This document shows, piece by piece, positions 1 through 12,069 of a stretch of DNA of 64,000 nt (position 1 is its first letter; each line of letters opens with the position of its first letter). The position numbers and the translations under genes were made by a program. The stretch comes from Apricaphanius iberus (Eukaryota > Chordata > Actinopteri > Cyprinodontiformes > Aphaniidae): contig JAPXFQ010002461.1 in assembly GCA_028564705.1 (NCBI GenBank), positions 868,001 through 932,000 on the forward strand, written 5' to 3'. Under the pieces are notes generated by a model. The model made no database searches and was not told the DNA's origin. It saw only the letters and a program-made list of their open reading frames with translations.

Positions 1-1467
1 TTCCCCCATTTTAAAACAAATGCCTTTTCTGTGATGAGTTCTGCTCCAACAATGACACATTGCAGTGTCTTCAGTTGGATCAGCCCTGGCATTTTATCAA
101 AGTAATTTATGTGTCCTGTAAAGATAAACTTACATCGATTCACTGTGATTGATGGGCATGCATAAAACAGAAATGAAGCAAGTCGGCCCAATTTTGTGTC
201 ATTTTGAAATTTCCTGTTTTGTAAGCTACAAAAAGTAATTTCCCTCTGTTGTCCTGATTATGTTTATAGTTATGGCAAAGAGTTCATAACAGTCAGTAAA
301 AATGTTATGCAGTCAGGTTGAAAAATGGATATTGTTTTTCTTTAAATGTCATTAAACGTACTTTGATCATCTCAGTGCATGCTATGCAAAAACAGTTTAC
401 CTTTGTTAACTATATGTGGTACTCCTTCATATGCTTACATATTGCTTATGGGTACTAGACTGCATAAAATCCCCATGCCGGCCTTTATTTGGGTATATCA
501 GCATGCAAGACTCAGCACTGACAGCACATGCATGCAAAATGACACAGAAGGTTCAGTAAATTTCACTTTGTAAACAGCATTGCCTCTATAAAGTGCACTG
601 TCATTGCCTCTGCATGCATAGTAAACAGCAAAAACCCAGACTATGGACAGTAATGAAACTTAGCGCAACCAGATAAGAATCGCAAATGATGGTCAGAGCC
701 AAAAAAGTCAGAGGTCCACTGTGTTTTGAAATTAAATCACCTATCAATAGAGGCTTATGATGGGCTCCAAATAAAACAATCTTCCCCTCGCCTGGAACGC
801 ATCTTTGGCTTTATTGTGAGCAAAGGTCGGTAATCCTTGGCACTGAAAGGTCCAGTGCTGAAATAATCTTATCTGCCATCCGCTATAAATATTTGACAGA
901 AGGGGGAGTTTGAAGGAAATATGAAAGAAAGGAAAGGAAAGGAAAGGATGTTCCTTGCTAACTAGGAACAGATTAGAAAGCACTTTGGCAGGATGTTTTC
1001 AGCCTTTGGCCAGCCAGTCAAACGTGCAGCCCAGCGCAAACTAAACTTCCTTTACACCCTATGTTCCTCATAACCATCACAAGCTCATTCTTCTGTATGG
1101 AAACACAGGTGGTACCACAAATAAACACCGTAAAACAGTCTGGACAGCTTTTAAATTTGTACAACACTCCCATAACAGCCCTAATCAAAGGAAACAACCG
1201 CCAAAACAAGATCAGGTGAATCAAGGGAATTGTGTGTATGTGGTTGTGTGTCTGTGTGTGTTTCATTCTTTCTATTCTTACATGCAATTTTTGTTTTAAT
1301 TTGTTCCATACTACCTTACTAACTTGTTGTGTTTCACTCTCAAGCTCAAGGTCCAAACTTGCTCACAAAAGGGGAAGAACATAGGAAGAGTGGAAAAACA
1401 AAACCAATTACTCAACGTATTTCTACCAGCTAATGCTGCTTAAAATATAATTATATGGATTCAATGC
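1..1467. other. Intergenic, no gene seen
   Basis: AT-rich non-coding sequence. The only structure I see is a short GGAAA-type run near 928-950 and a TG-rich patch near 1232-1262. Open frames here are short and show no recognisable domain. Confidence 0.6.
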
Positions 1468-1531
1468 TGGCCCTGTGATGGACTAACAAGCCGTCCAGGG
1501 TGTATCCGGCCTCTCACCTGTTGACAGCTTG
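1468..1531 (+). repeat. Fragment of a dispersed fish repeat (same family as 2793-3100 and 41283-41412)
   Basis: The stretch reads like the 'ccctgtgatggac...gtccagggtgta' portion of a repeat present twice more in this window. The middle part of the repeat at 2793-3100 and the 3' tail at 41283-41412 share the 'gtcc(a)gggtgtacc' segment. Only about 60 bp survive. The superfamily is not assigned. Confidence 0.4.
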
Positions 1532-2792
1532 ACTTATCCAAGTCTAAAACCTGACTTCTACTTAAAATGACAGCAGGAGAGTAGAAGATCTATGTTGATG
1601 AAGAGATTAGTCCCATCAGTGTTAGTCTTCTGAAGGTGGGAGGGAAAAAAAGTAATCAGTTTTACTAGAGAAAAGCTTTGACTACCTAGTTTAAGAATTT
1701 AATAAGGATCACTAAAAGAAATTTTTTTTATTCTTTATCAAAGGTCTATAATAAAAACATGTGGCTAAGAGCACAAGCACGATGTTGTAATAAATAGCAG
1801 AGACTCAGAGTAAGGCAGCAACCACAAACAGCAAAGATTTATTCAAATATTTCATATTAGGATGGAGATGTCGTCAGATGAGGAATCTGTGCAGGGTGAC
1901 TGAAGTGAGGAGGATAGGTGAATGGTTAATGTTTCAGTGAATAATATTATTTTCTAGGAAGTTTCAGAGAAGATGAAGAGTGATTTTACTTTTTAGTGTG
2001 GGGAATGTATGTGGTGAGGTAAGATGGATACCAGTTTTTGAAGTCGCCTGGGAGTTGATGCATGGCAAGGGGTTTGCTCCGGTGTCTTTGTATTGCAGGT
2101 GGAGAGTGGAAAGGCAGGAGATTGGCTGAAGTCGAGAACAGGAGAGTTTTACCAGGGAGGAGCGATGGGGAGGCTAACCAGAGAGAATCCAGAGAAGGGA
2201 ACATGGAAGAACTTGCCTGAAAGGTCACAATCAAGGAAATTGAGGATCATGTAGCACAGGAATCACTCTATGTGTGAACCAACTGGTGTAAGACTCAGGG
2301 AATTTCTCCTCTTTTAAGCTTCAGGTCGTCACATCCTGCAGAGAGATAAGGAGACACAAACACACCCACATTCCCAGGACACAATTGTTTAATCCTAACA
2401 GTACGTTCCCCTCAAGCACGAACGACTGAAGATGAGGCGGTTGAAGATTCGAAGTCTGAGGTCAGAGTGGGATCCATGATGAAAGCTCGGGGAACCTAAG
2501 AGCATTCTTCTTTTGCAGTATCCATTTCAATCTACCAGATACTGCTGGCCACACCTTCAAGGACTCACATCTATGTTGCAACACATCATGTAGGGATGGT
2601 GTCTTTGGCCATGACCAGGTTGAGAGGGTTTGGCTGGAGGGCACAAAGATGGTGTGATTTGAGAGACATGACATACTGGATTGGAAATAGAGAAGGTAGC
2701 TATAGTCAAAGGGGCTGATGAGGGAGCCAGTGGAAAATGGACCAATAGAGAGTTTTCTTTTCTTTCTTTCTCATACATGATTTGAGTGGGAA
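1532..2792. other. Intergenic, no gene seen
   Basis: No domain-bearing reading frame and no clear repeat boundary. Several overlapping - strand frames of 70-100 codons lie around 2460-3070, but they are low-information and partly inside the adjacent repeat. Confidence 0.55.
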
Positions 2793-3100
2793 ATGTTTAG
2801 AGGACGGGTGCACAATGGTCCAGTTAGAATAACTGTTTGCTTGAAGCAAGAAGTTCCGGGGTTTGAATCCCGGCCTGGGATATTTCTGCCTGGAGTTTGT
2901 ATGATCACCCAGTGCATGTGTGGGTACATTGGCCTCCTCCCACACACTAAAAGCATGATGGTTAGGTTAATTGACACTTCTAAATTGTCCCTAGGTACGG
3001 TTGCATTTATGTGCATAGTCATTTGTACCTTGTGTCTCTGTGTTTCCCTGCAATAGACGTGTGGCCTGTCCAAGGTGTACCTCTCACCAGACTATTGCTA
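2793..3100 (+). repeat. Dispersed repeat with a tRNA-like B-box segment
   Basis: The order of segments matches a repeat common in fish genomes: a 5' part with a 'ggtttgaatcccggcctggg' stretch that resembles a pol III B box, then 'tggagtttgtatgatcaccc', a 'cctcccacacactaaaa' block, 'taattgacacttctaaattg' and a 'cctgcaatagacgtgtggcc' block. The + strand 87-aa frame across it is a by-product. I do not assign a superfamily. The copy lacks the 3' tail that is seen at 41283-41412. Confidence 0.55.
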
Positions 3101-3194
3101 GTGCTTTTATTGTAGTCACATGAAGGGCAGGCAGAAACATATTTCATTAAATCCTTGTTAAAGACACACTCAGTAACTTTGCATATATTTGCCT

Positions 3195-3440
3195 CTTTCA
3201 AGAGGTGTCAAAATTATTCACATTCAATACTCAAATAGAAGTATAGATACTCAAATTTAAAAATACTTCTGTAGAAGTTGAAGTATCAAGTCAAGGTTTC
3301 TACAAAAAGTAAAAGTAAAATAGTATTGGATTCAAAACTAATTAAACTGTAAACGTAAAAGCCATGTACGTTTTTTGTTTCCTAAATAAACTTTTACTAA
3401 AGCCCATAATGACTAGAATGTTATACAAAGATCTTAATAT
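3195..3440. repeat. Probable dispersed A-rich repeat
   Basis: This block has repeated 'aagta' words, with 'aaaaatacttctgtagaagt' followed by 'aaaagtaaaagtaaaat'. It resembles a common unclassified fish repeat. No terminal repeats were located, so the limits are approximate. Confidence 0.4.
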
Positions 3441-3678
3441 CCTGGCTAGACTGTGAAGTAGTTCATACACAGAAAGAAGTCAGCTACACTGAATAAATCA
3501 GCATTTTTAAAGGGCCTAAATCATGCAAAATCAAGTTTTTGGAGTGTTCAACCATCTGGTAATGCATTTTTATCGTATAAAAAACCCACAAGAGTGGTTT
3601 TGGCTTAATTCACACATGTGTGAGTAATCCTCCAGTAATCCTGCTGTTCTCTGAGCAGCTGCTCCTGGAAAACGACTG

Positions 3679-3721
3679 AGTGGTAACATAGTGACATATT
3701 TTACGTCACTATGTTACCACT
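3679..3721. repeat. Perfect 17-bp inverted repeat with 9-nt loop
   Basis: The left arm 'agtggtaacatagtgac' (3679-3695) is exactly complementary to the right arm 'gtcactatgttaccact' (3705-3721), with 'atattttac' between. It lies just upstream of the THAP-like repeat copy at 3820-4030. It could be a palindromic end or regulatory hairpin of that element, or a tiny palindromic insertion. A rho-independent terminator is not a sensible reading in this eukaryotic context. Confidence 0.8.
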
Positions 3722-3819
3722 AGGAAGTGCTAGAGCTTTCTGCACCACCCCTGCAGAGAAAGGAGCCTACCTCTGGTAGAATTGCAAACGCACCCTCCAC
3801 CTTCTCATTGCTCATAGCT

Positions 3820-4030
3820 GATCTGGTTTTAGCAGGTAGAACACTTTTTGTTGGAAAATTACTTTCTCTGTGAAAACGGCCATTTGGCTGCATGGATTAC
3901 AGGACTGTATCCTACATTCCTAAAGAAGAGCAGCTGGATCAAAAAACAAAGATACCTGATAGACAGATAATAAGTAGCTAATGCTAATGTGTGTTAGCTA
4001 TTTATCTAGCTGCTTATGTGATTTTATAAC
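3820..4030 (+). repeat. THAP-like repeat, copy 1 (short, degraded)
   Basis: It shares with 7190-7560 and 15393-15735 a block reading 'ggctgcatggattacagga', 'cattcctaaagaagagcag', 'caaagatacctgatag' and 'gctaatgtgtgttagctat'. In the frame used by the other copies it reads P-F-G-C then D-Y-R-T and I-P-K-E, but the middle and the second zinc-ligand half of the domain are deleted here. It has no coding potential of its own. Confidence 0.55.
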
Positions 4031-4329
4031 AGCATTGTGTGGTTAATTAATTAATTTCTAGCATCTCAGAATGTTCAGTAAAGGGGTGCAAATAACAGAT
4101 TGCTTCCACTCAACTGTGTTGGTTTGGGCACTGTCTAAAGCCTGGATGGGCTCCAACTATAGCCTGGTAGATTAAGCAGCTGAAATAACCTTTATGGTAT
4201 TTTTACAAAAAAGAAATAAATAAACCAAATGTCCAAAAGCCCTTAATATAACACAGTTTCATTGTGATACTTGGTGCACTGTCCACCTGCGGGTCGAGGT
4301 AAGGCTCGACCCGCTCTCAGGGAGAGCAG

Positions 4330-4378
4330 GTGTGGCTTTTTTTGTGTGTGTGTGTGTGTGCGTGGGGGGGGGGGGTTG
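4330..4378. repeat. Simple repeat: (TG)n followed by a G run
   Basis: A T run leads into about eight TG units and then roughly 11 G residues. It is a microsatellite with no gene attached. Confidence 0.9.
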
Positions 4379-4639
4379 TTGGTGCCAGGAGGCGGGATTA
4401 TAGAGAAACGAGCCATTTTACTTTGTAGTCCAACATTATCTACAGAATACCAGTAGAAGTAACATTTTATCATATATATGTCTATTCCAGAAGTTGAAAG
4501 CTGTAAAATAGCAGGATATAGTCCCTTTAAATCATCAGGTGGTCCTACAAATACAAAGCTTATTTTTTGTTTTATATTTTTTTATGTTTAATTAGTTTAT
4601 AACACCTTAGCTTGACCTGGTGAGATTTTGTGGACTCCT

Positions 4640-5515
4640 CACATCAAACCATTCCAGCCTGATCCATCTATAAAGCACTCTCTACAATCTAAACTTGCCT
4701 TTCCTGGCATGGCTCCAGCGAGCTCGGCCCAGCCACACGGAACGGGGTGGTTTTACAAAGCCAGCCTAGCTAGCTAGCAGGCAAGCTGGTAACCTGGCAA
4801 GCTAGCAAGAAAGGGATCACCGTGCAGGGCACAGTTTCACTAAGACCGGCCAACCAAATCCGGCCCAGAAACATCGAACCCAGTGCTGTTCCATCAAGGC
4901 TGACTAAGCATTAAACACAGTAAATCTGTGATTATGCCTCCAAAGTGCGTGAAACGTTCTCCTTTGGAAGATGATGTTTATGTTAGCCTCGGCACTCGGC
5001 AGCTAAAGGTGTTCTACAGAGACATGATCAAATGACAACAAATTTTGATGGACAGCATTAATACAAGATTAGATAATCTTGTGAAGGAGATGCAGGACCT
5101 GAAATCTAGCCTACAGTTTACTGACAGTGTGGTGAGTGAACTCTGTGTCGAAGATAAATCCATCAAAGGCAAATTGGAGAGGTTTGACGGCGACATGAAC
5201 AACACAGACTTAGACAAAGGGACTGATTGATTGACTAGAATACATAGATAATCAAGCAAGGAAGAACAACATAATAGTCAACGGGATACCTGATGATCGG
5301 GAGGAACATTCAGAAGTTCTGGAGCATAAAGTCCATTAACCTATTAATACGAAGCTGGAGGTGGATGGAGACAGAATAATCATTGACCACGCTCATCATG
5401 TTGGGCTGTATTGAGAGAAGCGAAGACCCAGGTAGATTATTGTGAGACTGCAGCGCCTTAAGGATCACCAGTAGATCACCAGTATACTGTCGTCATCACG
5501 CAAGCTTAAAGTTCT
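4640..5515 (+). pseudogene. L1-like LINE ORF1, 5' part (broken)
   Basis: Reading across frames, the + strand gives a coiled-coil-like start (5050-5226: MDSINTRLDNL... with heptad hydrophobics). A downstream frame then has the ORF1-type block Q-A-R-K-N-N-I-I-V-N-G-I-P (about 5250-5292), followed by L-E-V-D-G-D-R-I-I-I-D-H-A-H (near 5350-5400) and I-I-V-R-L. That order is typical of L1/Tx1-type ORF1 proteins, which bind RNA and act as chaperones in retrotransposition. Stops and frameshifts separate the pieces, so it is dead. The frame stops near 5510 and resumes near 6560 after about 1 kb of unrelated DNA. The upstream limit is uncertain. Confidence 0.55.
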
Positions 5516-6554
5516 CCTTCACTGGTGTTTTTATTAATGTTTCAGTGTTCTCTGGTACGAAATAATGTTTCTGTAAAAAAAAAAATTCCCAGTCTGTTTC
5601 AGTTTATGCCAGTTCAGTGTGGGAGTGGGCGTGGAGACTCAACAAGATGTGGTGGGCTTGCTCAGTAAGATTAATTGGCTAACTGCAACACCACTCGTAC
5701 ACTGGCTCTGTTTACTAAAATCAGTAACATGAGACAAAAATGGTGAAGGTATTTATGCTTAGATGGAGTTTACCACCCAGTTTAGGTAGCATTACTAAAC
5801 AAGACCAGACTCTGACGTGCTACTGGCCGCAGCAGCACTCCACACCGGAGCTACCATAGTTACAGTCTTCAGTAAGCCACACACCACAGCCAGATGGGTA
5901 TTTGGCGCCATAACCTCCCTCTTTCCATAATTTATTGTCCTCCGCTTAGCAGAATGCTTAAATCGAGCAAGTTGTCTCGTCTGATTTGAGCTAATAGTCT
6001 GTTCAGAACGAGCGCCGCCCCACACTTACACACACACACACACACAGCTGACGAGCAGAGAAAGCTCACGGCAGCTACGTAGGACCGGGAAATTTAACCA
6101 GCGGCGGATTCAGCTGCTGGTATTATAATTCATGGTTGGAAACGTAGGTTACATTTGAGGATAGTTAAAAAAACAACATCTCTGGCGGGATGTGGTCACA
6201 GATATTAGCCGTTAGCTGAGGTGATACATTTCATTGTTATGGCCCATGTTATAACAAAATACTTGAAAAGTGAAACACTGGGTGAAAAGTCAAACACTAC
6301 TTACAGGCTGTGAGCTGGTGTTCGACGGTTGTGACGGCACAGATCCTTCTTTTATGTTCAACATCAAGGCAAATCCAGTGCTGTAAGCTCCTTAGCCTCT
6401 AGCAGCTGCAAGAGGCTCGGCTTTCTCCTTGTACAACGTCCCCGTGGGCAGTCCAAAGATAGGTCATGATGGCTAAGTTAGCATTATGACGTGTGGTAGT
6501 TGGGCTTTTTCAAACTAAGGCCTTTTCTGGTCTCGTTTCTTTATGTAACTGATT
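5516..6554. mobile_element. Unclassified ~1-kb insertion splitting the L1-like LINE
   Basis: The LINE ORF1 reading stops before this block and continues after it. The block holds an A run (5576-5585), a CA run near 6028-6046 and GC-richer patches around 5800-6100 and 6330-6450. I could not find matched terminal repeats or a target duplication, so the class is unknown and the ends are approximate. Confidence 0.35.
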
Positions 6555-7140
6555 CGGGGATTGGAGTTTGTATAAAATGTTAATTTGCAGTATGCTTTCA
6601 AGACACAGAGTGACTGATTTTATTGAAAGAAAACTCAGTTTTTCAAGATTTTCAGTGAAGGAGAACTTTAAAGGACTAGATAATATAATCAATGAAGACT
6701 TCAAAGAGACCATCAGAAAGAAGAGAAAGGAATTACTACCACAATTGAAGCCGGCGAGAGCAAGAGGTGACATTGCTGTCTTAAAATATGTTAAACTGGT
6801 TATAAAACCGAGATCACAATCTCATCAATAGAAGTAATGCCTTCCTTATATTAAAATTGAACTAGGTTGTTGAGATTGAGTCTTTGGCAGATATTCTGCT
6901 ACTGGTAACCCCATGGGAAATAATAAAAAAATTCCAATTGCACATATAAACATTTTTAGTCTAAAAAAAAAAAATTATGATACAGAGCTTATTAAATGCA
7001 AAGAACTTATGTGTGTTCCCTTTCTCTGAGACACACTTGGATGCAACGTTTGAAAATAACAAACTTAATATTGATGGTTATGTACTATACAGAAATTACA
7101 GGAATTGTTTTGGTGGCGGTGTACATGTACATCAGAAATA
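6555..7140 (+). pseudogene. L1-like LINE: ORF1 end and start of ORF2 endonuclease (broken)
   Basis: The 6568-6828 frame ends with R-K-K-R-K-E-L-L-P-Q-L-K and A-R-A-R-G-D-I-A, the conserved C-terminal signature of L1/Tx1-type ORF1. Downstream, at about 7005-7140, a frame reads S-E-T-H-L-D, then L-N-I-D-G-Y, then Y-R-N and G-G-G-V. This is the N-terminal part of an apurinic-type endonuclease domain as found at the start of LINE ORF2. The element is cut off at about 7140, with no reverse transcriptase in the window. It is the continuation of the piece at 4640-5515. Confidence 0.6.
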
Positions 7141-7189
7141 ATTTTGCAAGCAAGCTCTGTTTTGAGCTTGCTTAGTGAGCTATTTTGGA

Positions 7190-7560
7190 CTCTCACATTT
7201 CGCACCACGGTTTTTGTAGTATTTTACTCCCTACTCTCTGTAAAAATGCCAGTTTGGCTATGAGAATTACAAGACTTTATTCAACATTCCTAAAGAATAG
7301 TCAAATCACTAGAAATGATAGAATTTTTCTTCATTTTTATGCGTCCTGCATTTAACCAGCTATAACATGCTTGTATGTGACCATCAATCCACCAATGTCT
7401 GTTTTCCGAACCTTGGACAGAACCAAAGCGGACTGTTGGAGAGATTAACTCTTGCAGCTGGATAAATTTCAACAATAAAGACATCTAACAAAGTGGCCAG
7501 AGCAGTGCTCTAAATGCTAATGCTAAGGTGTGTTAGGGATTTATGAAGCTACTTATATGA
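7190..7560 (+). repeat. THAP-like repeat, copy 2
   Basis: It aligns by eye to copy 3 (15393-15735): 'tttttgtagtattttactcc', 'gaattacaagactttattc', 'cattcctaaagaatagtc', 'aaccagctataacatgctt', 'ccttggacagaaccaaagc', 'tgttggagagattaactct'. The translated frame keeps N-Y-K-T-L-F-N-I-P-K and L-V-C-D-H, the C-x2-H pair expected of the second zinc-ligand half of a THAP finger. Frameshifts prevent a continuous frame. The repeat starts about 50 bp after the broken LINE ends. Confidence 0.55.
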
Positions 7561-7784
7561 ACTTTAAGGGGTGTCCCAGACCAAGGATTTACACATTCGA
7601 ATCAGAACTGTCTAATCTTTCTATAGTCGACCGATGATCGAATTATCTACTATGTGTGGAGGCTGCGCGAGGAACTGTTGAACGCCGCAAAGAGTTATGA
7701 GTAATGTGTTGTGTTCATGTTAATTGTAGAATTTATCTATTTTACATTAGAATTTGTGTTCCAAATGTAGTCATGTTCTTCAAT

Positions 7785-8135
7785 TAATCAAATCAAAAAA
7801 TCTAAAATACTTCATTGATCCCACAAGGGGACATTCAGTTTACATTACAACCTGTCCAAGATCATGACAAACAACCAAACAAACAATACAAACAGATCCA
7901 CGTCACTGAAGGGCTTGTAGCCACGAACGGCGCTCCCATGTATGCAGATACACACAGCAACAAACAATTCCATGCTTGAAAATCCCTTATTGCCTTCTCC
8001 GGGAAAAATAATTTGCTTAGGAGACCATCTGACCAGTCCATCTCCAGATCCATCATTTATTATTTTGGAGGAGAATGCAAAAAGTTCCTCCATAGCAGTA
8101 GAAAGACAAAGGGCTGTGGGATAAGACACACTAGG
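7785..8135 (-). repeat. LINE 3'-end fragment
   Basis: Read on the - strand, the segment ends in 'cttgtgggatcaatgaagta' followed by a T/A-rich tail, the usual 3' end of fish L2/CR1-like LINEs. The 94-aa - strand frame is probably non-coding LINE tail. Family not resolved. Confidence 0.45.
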
Positions 8136-8439
8136 GAGGGAGAAAGATACAAAGCGTCTGCCCTCGCTGTGAGCCGGAAGTAAGTTTAGTTAGCCTTTGA
8201 GTTATATTGTCGCCATTGTTTGGTTGTGTTTGTCCAGGCAATGTCTTAGAGATGGTAGTTTACGGGAGTTATGTCTGCCTCAAGTGCTTAGTTGTCAATC
8301 TCTATTATCACTTATGCTGAAGCTGCACAAAACACTGCCCCCTGGTGGTTAAGCAGTGTGAAGGATGAGAGAAGTAAATTCAAACACTCTCTCTAGTGAC
8401 TTTTCAGCTTTGTGTTGGCATGATAATAATTAAATTCTT

Positions 8440-10008
8440 TGTTGGGTGGCTCTAATCTGCTCTAGCCCCAATGGAAGTGGGAGGGCTGAAATCTATAAAT
8501 AGAGGTGCTCGGCCAGCTGCTTGCTCTTAGCCAAATAGCCTCCGGCCGGGGCTGACGCAGGCAAGACTCACGAAACCCCCCTCTGAGTTTCAGACCGCTG
8601 ACAAATAGAGTCACACGTGGTGGAGGACCTAACCCAGCCGGACCGTATGTCTGAACCGGACGGAGGCCACATATCTTTGTGCTAGAGGCCGCATTGAGCC
8701 GACGACGCATAACTGATAAGAGTGGCCGAGTCAGAGAACCCAGAGGTACTGTTCGTGAGTGTCGGGGCCAGCCGTCAGACAGCTGAATCCAAAAAGGAGA
8801 AAAATGACATGCCGATCAGGAGGTCCAGGAGCTACTAGCCTGCTAACTAGCTTAGCAACCCTTTATTAGCCTGCTGGGCTAACGTCGTCTAAGCCCCCTC
8901 ACCCATCCACAACGCTTGGAGAGCTTTAAACGTTGATAATGTCTGTTTGGGCAGAGGCAAATAAGTTAGGATAACTAATTTTAAAGGTGTTTCCTTTTTT
9001 ATTGTTAACTTTTAAAGTTTCATCTGCTATCTTTGGGTAAACCAGGCCTCGGCCTGAAGTTCTAATCAGTGTTTTAAAAGACTTTTCCTGACAAAAAGTC
9101 GTTCCTTTTCTGGTTTAATGTTTAATAAATGTATTTGAGGCAGCCTAAACGCCCCACGTGCATTGCAGAGAGCTAAAGCTAGAGAAGCCCATGTGTTGGT
9201 TTAGGCCTGCACTTCATAAACAAAGATTTCTATTACTGGTTCAAACAGAACTCAGTTTAAAAATAGATTAAGAACAGAAACTAATCTCATTAGCCATTTT
9301 TGAACTCGCCTTATTTGATCAAAATACGGGAATTGGATTGTTTTACTATCCTGATCAATTCGTGAATCAAGTGATTCTCCAAAGTTTAATTACTCTTATC
9401 CAGATATTGTTTAAACATAACATTTCTTAATCCAAAGAATGTTTTGTGTTTTCTTACATTGCTTATTGGTTTAGAGGTAAACCATTGGTGCTAAACTAAA
9501 CTAATTACAATTAGTAAAACTAATTCAGCTTTTATTCCAGCATATGCAGACTAGGCCTTGGTTCCTAAAGGACCAAGATTTTTCTCCGGAATCATATCAG
9601 AATAAATGGTTTCTCATCTTATTACATATTCATCTTCTTGTGTTCTTTTATTTTAACTACTAATTTATTTTAATCAGTATTGTGTTCTTTTTTTCTAGCT
9701 TGGTGATTCAAATGTTTTTTCTTATTTTTCCTTTTTTAAATAAATCTTGTATTTTTGGAAAGTAACTGTTGTCGTTCTTGATTCAGCACACACATATGGC
9801 ATGATTTACGGTCAATAGATGGTAAAGAATTAATTCCTTCAGATTATGAGACTGACATAGACATTTGGCTATTATAATACTTCCTGATAAAGGTGATGTC
9901 CCGAAAATATTAATCATTTTTCATAAATTATTTATCTTATTGACTGCCATAAGCAGTCCTTTAAATATTAACAGCCAAATGACTACATTCTTGGTAATAT
10001 CCCCAACA
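8440..10008 (+). mobile_element. Solo LTR, family A copy 1 (1569 bp)
   Basis: It begins 'tgttgggtgg' and ends 'atccccaaca', so the termini are TGTTGG...CCAACA. It is collinear and clearly similar over its whole length to 42033-43712. The flanking tetranucleotides are 'tctt' and 'tatt', a 3-of-4 match consistent with an old 4-bp target duplication. A TATA box (8494-8502, 'tataaatag') lies only about 55 bp from the left end, and polyadenylation-type AATAAA signals occur near 9120 and 9740. No internal retroviral sequence flanks it, so it is a solo LTR left by recombination. The LTR class (retrovirus-like with 4-bp duplication) is inferred, since no primer-binding site is present. Confidence 0.75.
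8494..8502 (+). promoter_or_regulatory. TATA box inside solo LTR copy 1
   Basis: The motif 'tataaatag' is conserved at the matching place in LTR copy 2 (42102-42110). It would direct initiation about 30 bp downstream, leaving a very short U3 region. Confidence 0.6.
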
Positions 10009-12069
10009 TATTCATTCATTTACGCTTTGAATTAAAGATTTATATTAAAAGAATGTTTATATTTCATGTAATAGTACATGACCGGCATCCTGTAAATGCT
10101 TAACCAAATTGATGCTTGTGTCATCTGCGAAGATTCAATCCTGAGAATGGTGGTCGAATTAGGCTCCGCCTACCGATGCACTGAATCTTCGACTAATGAA
10201 CTTATATTGCTGCTTATGCATTCAGGCACAACACACCCAGGCCACGCTGCAAACAACACCCACTTCTTATAAAATATCAACCTCATTCTAAGAAGCAAGA
10301 ACGTTTTAAAATACAAACGGGTTGGAAAGATCTGCATGCTTCAGCACTCAGTCACTGAATGGTTGAATGGTTTGGGCTCTCTCTACACTCTGCTATCGGT
10401 AAGAAGCTGGTAGCTTTAGCTGCTGAAATCAGCTTTGTAGATCTGGTGTTTAAACAAAAGTAGACCAAAGGTCTGAGCCATTAATATAATAAAGTTTCAT
10501 AAAATGTTAAAGTGGAATTCCAGGTTTTTTTACAACGTAGACCTTAATTTTAGAAAAATGTATGTTTTCTTCCTAATCCCTTAGAAGTTTGGAGCGGACA
10601 TCCGTAGAACGGGAAGGATCAGGGCAGGACAAATGCCGCTTGTAATAAGGTTTAATCTGCCCAAAACGCACAAATTTTAACATGACTAAAAAACAAAAAT
10701 TCTCAGTGTAAATAAAGGACAAAACCTGATGCCATAGCTCTTTTTTTAAAGCAAGTACAGGACAGACGTGGTCTTTTTAACCTGTTCATCTTTCAGCCAG
10801 TTGTAAATTAACTGGTTATCCTCTTGTGACAATCCTACAACAACCAAATGTTTTCAATCAGAGGCTTCAAAAGTTTTGCTGCAATACAGAGTGCTACTGT
10901 AGTGAAGGAAACACTGAGCTGTCTATTGAGGTATTGATTAAGGGTGGGATCACACTGGGAGAGCTGCAAGAGCTCCACTTAAGGCCATTCAGAGAATGAG
11001 AAGATATCGATCGGAGAAAAGCCTGTGATATTTCTTCTTCTCTTTGTTATTTCCACACAGGTGCTGATACAGGTTTGGATGATATAAATGTGAGGAGGAA
11101 GATGAATGTATGTGTGGTATCCTTATAAAAAATACAACAAAATATATGAATAGAGTTAACATTTGGATATCACCAGTCTGTTCTAAACATTACCTAAATT
11201 AAATGTAACATAGATTAAGTAATCAAAGGTCACAATTTCTATTTTCCAAAAGTAAAGCAGATAGAACTCTTCAGTTCATTAAGTTACCATCCATGCTCTT
11301 GTTATGGAGGTCTACACAGCTACATCCAATAATGTCTTAGCCTTAATTTAAGTTCCAAAACATCCCTTTAACTGAATAATATGCATTTTAATGCAGCGGT
11401 AACTCCAAGGGTTAACTTCCTTTTTAAAGTGCTGGGGACAATAACCATAAACTTGAGTGTGGTTTAAAGATTGCTGGGGACAGTTATTATTAACTATTCA
11501 TAGCCTATTATTAATCCGTTTCATGTTTCATTACAAGAAGCACTGAAGTGTATGATAGGGGTGAATGATATAGAAAAAGGAGATCCGCTTTGAGTTTTAG
11601 GTTTGAATCAGGGGAACAATGTGGTCATGAGTTGAGAAGCTAGTGCAGCTTCAGTATCCAGCTCCACAGCTCTGCATGCTTTCCTTACCCCTAATTCACA
11701 CCCCTGAGGAGGAGGTGACGCCCTGCCTGTGCAGCAGCCGCATGTAGTGATTCAGAGGTTAACAGTCTTCCCCAGCGGTTAAACTCTGTCAGCTTTCAGC
11801 TTAAGAACTCATCTGCTCTTGCCCTATCGCTTCCTCTTTTTCTTTTCTTCCAATTCTTCTGATAGGATCTTCTTTGGTGTCTTTGGTGGAGCTGCCATGG
11901 TTAAAGTTTCAAACCCACAGGTTATTTATATAATTTGGTATTGTGTAGCATACAGCGATAAAGCGAAACTCATGGTGCGTTTAACCTAAGTCCAGGGTTT
12001 ATGCTGTTGGGACACCATATAAGTAGTTTATTAGCAAATTGAAATCCATAGAAATTGGCTGTTGACTGG
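10009..12069. other. Intergenic, no gene seen
   Basis: AT-rich sequence without a domain-bearing frame. The part after 11640 is slightly richer in GC ('ctgaggaggaggtgacgccc' near 11704). I see no defined repeat ends. Confidence 0.5.

Noticed and set aside
2840..2885. tRNA gene suggested by a B-box-like 'ggtttgaatcccggcc' stretch
   Set aside because: No cloverleaf or anticodon arm can be drawn around it, and the sequence continues as a known type of dispersed repeat.
8440..10008. Long segmental duplication between 8.4-10.0 kb and 42.0-43.7 kb
   Set aside because: The similarity stops exactly at TG...CA termini flanked by short direct repeats, so independent LTR insertions explain it better.
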